This document shows positions 1 through 5,101 of a stretch of 7,327 nt of DNA, in pieces. Below the pieces are notes generated by a model that made no database searches, had not been told where the DNA came from, and saw nothing but the letters and a program-made list of their open reading frames with translations. The stretch spans positions 1 to 7,327 of the forward strand of contig JACPYZ010000070.1 in assembly GCA_016195765.1 (NCBI GenBank), in the 5' to 3' direction. Position 1 is the stretch's first letter, and the number at the start of each line of letters is the position of its first letter. Position numbers and translations under genes: made by a program. Source of the stretch: Candidatus Curtissbacteria bacterium (GTDB lineage Bacteria; Patescibacteriota; Microgenomatia; Curtissbacterales; GWA2-41-24).

Positions 1-1
1 A

Positions 2-973
2 CTCGCCTTCGGAGGCCACTTAACTCACGGCCAACCGCAGTCGGCAACGGGCAGATTCTTTAAACACACCCTTTACGAACTTGGCCGCGACTGCAGATTG
101 GATTTTGATGCCATCGAAAAACAGGCAATGAAGGAAAAACCCAAAATTATCGTCTGTGGATTCACCGCCTACCCCAGAACAATCGACTTTAAACGATTTG
201 CCGAAATTGCCGACAGCGTTGGTGCTTATTTACTCGCCGATGTCTCCCACATTACTGGCCTAATAGTTGCTGGCGTCCACCCCAACCCTGTTCCTTATGC
301 CCATATTATAATGACAACCACCCACAAAACTCTTCGCGGCCCAAGAGGCGCCATGATAATGGTGACCGACCGCGGTTTAAAAAAAGACCCGGAACTTGGC
401 GAAAAAATTGATAAGGCCATTATTCCCGGTATCCAAGGCGGTCCACACGACAACCAAACAGCCGCCATCGCTGTTTCCCTAAAAGAAGCAGCCACGCCAG
501 CTTTCAAAAAATACGGTGCCCAAATTGTTAAAAACGCCAAAGCTCTTGCTGCCGAACTTACAAAATCTGGGTTTGACCTAGTAAGCGGCGGTACGGATAA
601 CCATCTCATTCTTATCGATTTAAGAGGCAAAGAAGTTAACGGGGCAACCGCAGCCTACGCCCTGGAAGTTGCCAATATCGTCATTAACAAAAACGGCGTA
701 CCTTTTGACACCCAGCCACCTTTTTACCCTTCGGGAATCCGCCTCGGCACCCCGGCAATCACGACCCGCGGCATGAAAGAAGCTGATATGAAAAAGGTCG
801 CTGCCTGGATGACCAGAGCAATAGAAGAAGTAAAAGATGAAAAATTGCCAGCTGGCAAGGAAGAAAGAACTGCTTTTTGGAAAGAAAGCAAAGCCCGAAT
901 TGGCAAAAACAAAAACCTGTTGAAAATTGCCGCCGAAGTAAAAGCATTCACGAAGAATTTTCCCTTACCTTAA
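2..973 (+). CDS. glyA: Serine hydroxymethyltransferase, 5'-truncated by window edge
   Basis: GlyA is a cytosolic PLP enzyme that converts serine and tetrahydrofolate to glycine and 5,10-methylene-THF. The frame is open from base 2, giving 323 residues. Comparison with E. coli GlyA (417 aa, remembered) suggests about 120 N-terminal residues lie outside the window, so the TTG at 98 is not the start. Visible motifs are GGHLTHG near the left edge, the AYPR/IDF segment, DVSHITGL, and TTTHKTLRGPRG, whose Lys (codon 326-328) is the PLP Schiff-base lysine. PGIQGGP, VSGGTDNHL and SGIRLGTPAITTRG follow. Two features differ from the usual enzyme. After GGHLTHG the common SPVNFSGK-type segment reads QPQSATGR, and the C-terminus carries a Lys/Glu-rich stretch (about 825-930) before the last helix. 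It lies 46 bp upstream of folD, the next enzyme in one-carbon metabolism. Family assignment is essentially certain. Confidence 0.97.
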   Translation, partial: LAFGGHLTHGQPQSATGRFFKHTLYELGRDCRLDFDAIEKQAMKEKPKIIVCGFTAYPRTIDFKRFAEIADSVGAYLLADVSHITGLIVAGVHPNPVPYAHIIMTTTHKTLRGPRGAMIMVTDRGLKKDPELGEKIDKAIIPGIQGGPHDNQTAAIAVSLKEAATPAFKKYGAQIVKNAKALAAELTKSGFDLVSGGTDNHLILIDLRGKEVNGATAAYALEVANIVINKNGVPFDTQPPFYPSGIRLGTPAITTRGMKEADMKKVAAWMTRAIEEVKDEKLPAGKEERTAFWKESKARIGKNKNLLKIAAEVKAFTKNFPLP

Positions 974-984
974 AGCCAATATTT

Positions 985-1012
985 TGTATAAAGCATTAAG
1001 TATTTAGTATGC
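985..1012 (+). repeat. Degenerate heptamer array upstream of folD
   Basis: Three clear 7-nt units begin at 992, 999 and 1006 and start AGCAT, AGTAT and AGTAT. A weaker unit at 985 reads TGTATAA. The consensus is AGYATNN, close to the RGYATCA units inside priA at 3228-3255. The array fills most of the glyA-folD gap and contains the likely folD -10 element, so repeat turnover could affect folD expression. The periodicity is visible by eye; no statistical test was possible. Confidence 0.5.
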
Positions 1013-1014
1013 TT
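991..1014. repeat. Inverted repeat AAGCAT / ATGCTT in the glyA-folD gap
   Basis: AAGCAT at 991-996 pairs with ATGCTT at 1009-1014 across a 12-nt AT-rich loop. It has no following T tract, so it is not a good intrinsic terminator. It overlaps the putative folD -10, so it could be an operator, or simply a by-product of the heptamer repeat. The stem is only 6 bp. Confidence 0.3.
1005..1010 (+). promoter_or_regulatory. Putative -10 element for folD
   Basis: TAGTAT matches the TATAAT consensus at 4 of 6 positions and ends 9 nt before the folD ATG. Transcription would therefore start within about 3 nt of the start codon. The -35 is poor: TTGTAT at 984-989 leaves only a 15-nt spacer. No Shine-Dalgarno sequence precedes folD, so a leaderless mRNA is plausible. 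Read-through from glyA is an equally simple alternative. Confidence 0.35.
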
Positions 1015-1019
1015 AACGC

Positions 1020-1859
1020 ATGGCCACCATTTTAGACGGCAAAGCAATAAGAGACGAGATCGCCAAAGATCTATCATCTAAAATCCAAAACCTAAAATCC
1101 CAGCCCAAGCTTGCGATAATCCAGATTGGCGACGTTCCCGAAAGCAACACCTATATTGGTCAGAAAATTAAATTCGGGCAAAGCGTTGGGGCAATTGTTG
1201 ATCATATTAAACTACCTGAAGATGTAACCATGGAAGATGTCGTTGGCAAAATCGAAGATCTAAACAGCGACACAAATACCCATGGAATTATTGTTCAGCT
1301 ACCAATTCCACAAAATTTAGATAAAGCGGCAATTATTGAAAGCATCACACCCGAAAAAGATGTTGACGGCCTGCATAGCGTTAATGTAAAAAAGTTACTC
1401 GACAATGACCCAAGTGGGTACATTCCTGCTACAACTAAAGGAGTAATAACTATGCTCGAACATTATAACGTAACAATAAGTGGTAAAAATGCTGTTGTAA
1501 TAGGCCGATCAGCTCTTGTTGGTAAACCAACCGCTCTTGCACTTTTGAACCATGATGCCACTGTTACCGTTTGTCATTCCCAAACCAAAGACTTGCCAAA
1601 AATGACCCAAGCCGCTGATATTATAATTTCCGCCGTCGGCTCCCCCGGTTTGGTTACCAAAAAACACGTAAAACCAGGCCAAGTAGTTGTAGATGTGGGC
1701 ACAACAATCGTTGATGGAAAATTAAAAGGTGATGTCGCATTTGAAGAAGTGGAAAAAGTCGTCGAGTTTATTTCCCCGGTTCCAGGTGGTGCCGGTCCGC
1801 TCACGGTTGCTTCTCTTTTTCAAAACCTATTAAAAGCCTACGAAGGCCAAAATGCTTGA
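1020..1859 (+). CDS. folD: Bifunctional methylene-THF dehydrogenase / methenyl-THF cyclohydrolase
   Basis: FolD oxidises 5,10-methylene-THF with NADP+ and hydrolyses the product to 10-formyl-THF, the formyl donor for Fmt in the same window. At 279 aa it is near full length (E. coli 288). The substrate-site Tyr45 and catalytic Lys49 sit in TYIGQK, GIIVQLPIP is at 89-97, and KDVDGLH (113-119) contains the conserved Asp116. The Rossmann domain carries IGRSALVGKP (161-170), VCHSQT and VVDVGTT, and PVPGGAGPLT (253-262) closes the active site. The segment normally PCTP-x-G reads PATTKG (136-141), so two usually conserved positions differ. Residues 18-29 are encoded by a 7-nt-period repeat. The ATG is chosen because MATILDGKAIRDE matches the family N-terminus. 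There is no Shine-Dalgarno sequence. The end overlaps the next ORF by 8 nt. Confidence 0.97.
   Translation: MATILDGKAIRDEIAKDLSSKIQNLKSQPKLAIIQIGDVPESNTYIGQKIKFGQSVGAIVDHIKLPEDVTMEDVVGKIEDLNSDTNTHGIIVQLPIPQNLDKAAIIESITPEKDVDGLHSVNVKKLLDNDPSGYIPATTKGVITMLEHYNVTISGKNAVVIGRSALVGKPTALALLNHDATVTVCHSQTKDLPKMTQAADIIISAVGSPGLVTKKHVKPGQVVVDVGTTIVDGKLKGDVAFEEVEKVVEFISPVPGGAGPLTVASLFQNLLKAYEGQNA
1072..1106 (+). repeat. Degenerate heptamer array inside folD
   Basis: Units start at 1072, 1079, 1086, 1093 and 1100. Those at 1079 and 1093 are identical (TAAAATC), and the one between them, at 1086, reads CAAAACC. The array encodes folD residues 18-29, between the first helix and the first beta strand, a segment that varies in FolD proteins. 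Because the period is 7, every three units keep frame and add seven residues. Confidence 0.5.
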
Positions 1860-2445
1860 CGAAAAATTCGCAATAGTCTCGGCGATTTTGATCGTTGTAG
1901 GAGATCTTGCTTACCTTACCCAAACCATCAAAGGGAAAAATAAACCGAATAAAGTTACTTGGTTCTTCTGGGCTTTTGCCCCACTTTTAGCATTTGCCGC
2001 GCAGATTGACCAAAAAATCTTCTGGCCGTCTCTTTTGACGCTTTCATCAGGTCTTGTCGCCCTTTTTATTTTCTTTGCTTCTTTTAGAAACAAAAATGCT
2101 AATTGGAAAATTACCAAATTCGACATTATTTGCGGTGGGCTAGCCCTTTTAGGACTGATCCTTTGGCAAATAACCAAAGTGGGGAACATCGCCATTGCCT
2201 TTAGTATTCTTGCTGATGGCGCTGCGGCTTTGCCCACAATCAAGAAAGCTTATCTGGTGCCAGAAACCGAAACTTGGTTTACGTTTTTTATGGACACCAT
2301 AAGCAGCATAATACTTCTTTTGACATTAAAAACCTGGAACTTTGCCAATACCGCCTTTTCTCTTTACCTTTTAATTTCCTGCGGCACACTTTTTCTTTTA
2401 ATTCGTTTTCGCATTGGGGAAAAAATTAGCAAAATTATAAACTAA
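1852..2445 (+). CDS. Seven-helix membrane protein with internal duplication, SWEET/PQ-loop-like
   Basis: This 197-aa integral membrane protein has no family I recognise by sequence. Hydrophobic segments lie at about 6-25, 36-51, 57-77, 88-107, 111-129, 142-160 and 164-185, giving a 3+1+3 pattern. The two triads share a motif. In the first, D18 and A20 are followed by T25-I26-K27, P32 and T36-W37-F38. In the second, D122 and A124 are followed by T129-I130-K131, P137 and T141-W142-F143. That is an offset of 104 to 105 residues with one gap. SWEET and PQ-loop transporters are built this way, and LPTIKK sits where a PQ motif would be. Small-molecule transport is therefore inferred, with unknown substrate. 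The start overlaps the folD stop by 8 nt in another frame, which suggests translational coupling; GAAGG 7 nt upstream is a weak Shine-Dalgarno. A non-transporter role remains possible. Confidence 0.85.
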   Translation: MLDEKFAIVSAILIVVGDLAYLTQTIKGKNKPNKVTWFFWAFAPLLAFAAQIDQKIFWPSLLTLSSGLVALFIFFASFRNKNANWKITKFDIICGGLALLGLILWQITKVGNIAIAFSILADGAAALPTIKKAYLVPETETWFTFFMDTISSIILLLTLKTWNFANTAFSLYLLISCGTLFLLIRFRIGEKISKIIN

Positions 2446-2488
2446 AAAATTACTTCAAATTCCAGCTCAGATTGTGCCTTTATAAAAC

Positions 2489-2815
2489 CTAACGTTCTCT
2501 GCCTGGAGATTGTCTTAAGGATACTTCTTCCCTAACTCTGTCAAGCCATTCATCCGCCACATTACTATCTATACCCACCGGCAGCTTAAACTCGACTAAA
2601 ATGTCACTTCTTGGCACTCTCGTTAACATTCCAACTGGTTGTCCTTCAAAATTGGTGACGTTTGAATTAAATACACGACCCGATCCTTCTTTTCGTATTA
2701 GCATCCGAACGGATGCGGTGTCCCGCCCTTCTTCAAGGGCTCTTGTGTGCACTGCTAGCATTTCATGTAAATAGCTTTCGGGAACCAAAAGTCTCTTCGC
2801 CACAAAGTATTTCAT
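2489..2815 (-). CDS. Unrecognised small soluble protein
   Basis: This 108-aa protein is not recognised. It reads like real coding sequence: mixed alpha/beta composition, balanced charge, no cysteine and no hydrophobic segment that could be a signal peptide or membrane span. It fills an otherwise gene-free stretch between the membrane protein and priA. The N-terminal half (MKYFVAKRLL, then EMLAVHTRALEEGRD) looks helical. The middle (RVFNSNVTNFEGQPVGMLTR, then DILVEFKLPVG) looks like beta strands. An acidic/basic helix (VADEWLDRVREEVSL) ends the protein. An upstream in-frame TTG at 2830 would add five residues, but it overlaps the putative -10 box, so the ATG at 2815 is preferred. No Shine-Dalgarno is visible. 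It is divergent from priA and convergent with the membrane-protein gene. Function is unknown. Confidence 0.72.
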   Translation of the reverse strand: MKYFVAKRLLVPESYLHEMLAVHTRALEEGRDTASVRMLIRKEGSGRVFNSNVTNFEGQPVGMLTRVPRSDILVEFKLPVGIDSNVADEWLDRVREEVSLRQSPGRER

Positions 2816-2829
2816 ATTAAACTGAAGCA

Positions 2830-2858
2830 AATTTACACCCGATAAAATCTAAAGTCAA
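2830..2858 (-). promoter_or_regulatory. Sigma-70-type promoter for the small - strand gene
   Basis: On the - strand, TTGACT (2858-2853) is separated by 17 nt from TAAATT (2835-2830). The -35 matches TTGACA at 5 of 6 positions and the -10 matches 4 of 6. The -10 ends 14 nt before the ATG at 2815, so the mRNA leader would be only a few nucleotides. It lies back to back with the priA promoter. Confidence 0.5.
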
Positions 2859-2860
2859 AC

Positions 2861-2889
2861 TTGCACTAATTTCAGCTTAACCATAAACT
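2861..2889 (+). promoter_or_regulatory. Putative promoter for priA
   Basis: TTGCAC (2861-2866) and TAAACT (2884-2889) are separated by 17 nt. The -10 matches 4 of 6 and the -35 about 3 of 6. The -10 ends 9 nt before the priA ATG, which predicts a leaderless or nearly leaderless transcript. No Shine-Dalgarno is present in that 9-nt interval. The divergent promoter's -35 ends at 2858, so the two promoters abut. Confidence 0.4.
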
Positions 2890-2898
2890 CTACCTGAA

Positions 2899-4578
2899 AT
2901 GTACGCAGACGTAGCAGTTCCTTCTTATAAAGGTCCGAACGCTGACAGCTTTACTTATGAGATTCCCAAAGATTTAGAAGTAAAACCCGGGCAGCTGGTG
3001 ATGGTGCCGTTCGGGAGGAAGCAAGAAATAGGTTTGGTTTTGAGTACCGACTCAAACCTACCAACCACTGACTACAAGCTTAAATCCGTCGATTCCCTGA
3101 TTTTTGAAAAACCCTTTCTGCTTCCCTATCAACTTCAATTAATAGACTGGATGGCAAGTTACTACTTGGCAACGAAGAATAATGTAGCAGCCGCAGTATT
3201 ACCTGAACTACCAGAAAGGCGTCAAGAAGTATCAGGCATCAAGTATCAGGTATCAAGAACCCATCAGACGCTCGTACTTGTTCCAACCATCAACAATATT
3301 CCCCAGACTATGGCTTTGTTCCCGAAGGCGGCCAGTGCCGTTGTTTATCACAGCGATTTAAAACCCAAGGAAAAACTTGATGCTTGGCAGAAAACCTTGA
3401 GCGGCCAGGCGGATTACGTGTTTGGCACCAGACAAACCATATTTTTCCCAGCCCCCAACTTAAAAAAAATAATAATCTTAAACGAGCATGACGATTCTTA
3501 CAAAGACCAAAGAGCTCCATATTATGATACCCTCACTGTCGCCCAAAAGTTACTCGAGCTGACACAATCAAAGCTTGAAATTATCGATTCTTCACCCAAG
3601 ATCACAACTTACTTTAATCACAAAGAAGTAACAAAAATCGCCAAGCCTAAACAGGAAGTTAAAACCAAGATTGTTTCCATGCTAAACGAAAAACTGGGTG
3701 GCAACAAAACACCAGTTTCTTATGATTTGGAAGTCACAACTAGCGATACCCTTAAAGCAGGCGGAAAGGTTTTACTTTTTTTAAATAAAAAGAAAGAATC
3801 GGGCACTCTTTATTGCAACAACTGTAAATATCAAGAGTCTTTAGAAAAAGAACCGGATAAGTGCCCCAACTGTGGCAGCCCTGAAATATTTTTCGCAAGC
3901 TTAAACGTTGGTTCGCTGGCAAAACAAATTGCCAAACTCTTTCCAAAAGTTGGCATTAATATTCTGGCCGAAAAAAAAGGCCATTTACCTTTTGTCGGTA
4001 ATCAATTGTCAATCGACATCGCAACCTCTGCAGTTTTCTATCAACTATTGCCGAAACACTATGACCTGGTCGCAGCAATTTCTACAGATAGCACGCTGAA
4101 TATTCCTGAATTTTCTGCCCCAGAAAAAGCCTATACCCAAATAACAAACCTCAAACGCCTTTCAAAAAAGTATTTTATTCTGCAAACTTATCAGGTGGAT
4201 AACTTTACAATCCAATGTGCCGTCGAAGGCAATTACCAAGCATTCTTTGAAGCACAAATAAAAGAGCGCCAAGCGCTTTCGTATCCACCTTATTCGCAAC
4301 TAGTCAAGCTTGTTTTAGAAAGCAAAGAAGAGCCAATCGAAAAACTAACATACGAGCTTAAATCCACCATCCCGCAACCAATCTCTATCCTCGGCCCATT
4401 TGTCCCCATTTATAAAAAGGCCAAGCCCACCCAGCATTTGATTATCAAAGCACCCACGAAAACCGGCAGCTTAAGCGAGAAAGAAAAGGTACTGGACGTA
4501 ATAAACATAGCGCTCAAAGCCGCAAATGCCGCTAAAACCGCCAAACAAATAATAGTTGACCCATTAACCCTAAATTAG
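2899..4578 (+). CDS. priA: Primosomal protein N' (PriA), helicase-inactive form
   Basis: PriA recognises stalled forks and restarts replication; typical forms are about 730-800 aa DEAD-like helicases, while this is 559 aa. The N-terminal DNA-binding domain is clear (YADVAVPSY, DSFTYEIP, VMVPFGRKQEIGLV, residues 2-48). The Walker A loop expected near residues 110-130 is absent. GTR (176-178) survives, Walker B DEEHD is reduced to NEHD (195-198), and the motif III segment reads DSSPKI. Later motifs (GTQM-AKG, QVAGRAGR) are missing. One zinc site remains: C306, C309, C322 and C325. LNKKKESGTLYC aligns exactly in length with the E. coli LN-to-Cys436 segment, so the second, nested zinc site seems excised. 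The C-terminal domain (YPPYSQL, SILGPFVPIYK, QHLIIKAP, IIVDPLTL) is intact. The frame is uninterrupted, so this is not a pseudogene. Mycobacterial PriA is a known parallel for loss of helicase motifs. Confidence 0.92.
   Translation: MYADVAVPSYKGPNADSFTYEIPKDLEVKPGQLVMVPFGRKQEIGLVLSTDSNLPTTDYKLKSVDSLIFEKPFLLPYQLQLIDWMASYYLATKNNVAAAVLPELPERRQEVSGIKYQVSRTHQTLVLVPTINNIPQTMALFPKAASAVVYHSDLKPKEKLDAWQKTLSGQADYVFGTRQTIFFPAPNLKKIIILNEHDDSYKDQRAPYYDTLTVAQKLLELTQSKLEIIDSSPKITTYFNHKEVTKIAKPKQEVKTKIVSMLNEKLGGNKTPVSYDLEVTTSDTLKAGGKVLLFLNKKKESGTLYCNNCKYQESLEKEPDKCPNCGSPEIFFASLNVGSLAKQIAKLFPKVGINILAEKKGHLPFVGNQLSIDIATSAVFYQLLPKHYDLVAAISTDSTLNIPEFSAPEKAYTQITNLKRLSKKYFILQTYQVDNFTIQCAVEGNYQAFFEAQIKERQALSYPPYSQLVKLVLESKEEPIEKLTYELKSTIPQPISILGPFVPIYKKAKPTQHLIIKAPTKTGSLSEKEKVLDVINIALKAANAAKTAKQIIVDPLTLN
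3228..3255 (+). repeat. Heptamer array in the priA linker
   Basis: Four consecutive 7-nt units start at 3228, 3235, 3242 and 3249 with consensus RGYATCA. The first and third are identical, and the purine at position 1 alternates A, G, A, G. The array encodes residues around VSGIKYQVSR (111-120), exactly between the DNA-binding domain and the helicase-like domain, where the Walker A loop would normally soon follow. It is the best preserved of the six arrays in the window. Confidence 0.7.
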
Positions 4579-4599
4579 ATTTACTCTCGCCATTTCGGA

Positions 4600-4605
4600 T
4601 AAAAT
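4600..4605 (+). promoter_or_regulatory. Putative -10 element for def
   Basis: TAAAAT matches TATAAT at 5 of 6 positions and ends 7 nt before the def ATG, predicting a leaderless mRNA. No good -35 is visible at the right distance, and the region is AT-rich, so a chance match is possible. The 34-bp priA-def gap would also allow simple co-transcription. Confidence 0.35.
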
Positions 4606-4612
4606 TAAATAA

Positions 4613-5068
4613 ATGACAGATTTTGTAGCACTTCCAGATAAAAGAATTCGCCAAACTTCCGAAACTGTTCGCGGTTTTGATAAAAGGCTTGGTATGGCAG
4701 CACCCCAAATTGGGGTTTTTAAAAAAGTCTTTGTTGCCAAAATTCGCAACAAATTTAAACCTTTTGTGAACCCGCAAATCGTAAAGTACGGCCGCGAAGA
4801 AACGGCGCTTTTGGAAGGATGTTTTTCCGTAAAGGGAATTTATGGACATGTGATGCGTCCGAGCGAAATTGATGTAACAGCCCAAGACACTTACGGCAAA
4901 AAAGTCGAGATGCACCTAAAAGGTCTGCCCGCCAAAATCTTCCAGCACGAACTGGACCATTTAAGTGGTAAATTATTTATCGATTTGATCTTGGACCAAA
5001 ACGGCAAATTGTTTCGCGTAGAGAAAGATAAAGAAGGCAACGAAACACTTGTGGAGACAACGATATAG
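4613..5068 (+). CDS. def: Peptide deformylase lacking the first helix
   Basis: Def removes the N-formyl group from nascent proteins with a catalytic metal. All metal ligands are present: Cys70 in EGCFS, and His112 and His116 in QHELDH with catalytic Glu113. Motif 1 reads LGMAAPQIG (26-34) with the conserved Gln32. The protein is 151 aa against 169 in E. coli. About 17 residues are missing between the PDKRIR segment and motif 1, where other deformylases have helix 1 and the GxG lead-in; the first Gly of GxGxAAxQ is replaced by Arg25. No other frame supplies the missing part. The start ATG gives the family-like MTDFVALPDKRIR. It sits between priA and fmt (21-bp gap to fmt), a common def-fmt pairing. 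Activity is likely but the shortened N-terminus is unusual. Confidence 0.95.
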   Translation: MTDFVALPDKRIRQTSETVRGFDKRLGMAAPQIGVFKKVFVAKIRNKFKPFVNPQIVKYGREETALLEGCFSVKGIYGHVMRPSEIDVTAQDTYGKKVEMHLKGLPAKIFQHELDHLSGKLFIDLILDQNGKLFRVEKDKEGNETLVETTI

Positions 5069-5101
5069 ATTTTGGATGATAGATTATAAATGACAGATTC
5101 A
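5067..5101 (+). repeat. Degenerate heptamer array across the def-fmt junction
   Basis: Units start at 5067, 5074, 5081, 5088 and 5095, and all but the fourth fit RGATNNN. The array begins in the def stop codon and runs through the fmt start codon, so repeat sequence makes up nearly the whole intergenic gap and the first codons of fmt. No Shine-Dalgarno is visible in it. Confidence 0.5.

Noticed and set aside
98..100. TTG at 98 as the glyA start
   Set aside because: The conserved GGHLTHG motif is encoded upstream in the same frame, so the gene begins outside the window.
295..630. 111-codon - strand open frame within glyA
   Set aside because: Antisense to a highly conserved coding region; composition is that expected from the complement.
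2446..2488. Terminator between the membrane protein gene and the convergent small gene
   Set aside because: No GC-rich stem followed by a T run is visible on either strand.
3200..4200. A frameshift or pseudogene explanation for the missing PriA helicase motifs
   Set aside because: The + frame is continuous, the flanking domains align well, and the lost motifs are not found in the other two frames.
4532..4915. 127-codon - strand open frame over the priA end and def start
   Set aside because: It is antisense to two clearly assigned genes; the translation is Phe/Cys/Asn-rich and resembles no protein I know.
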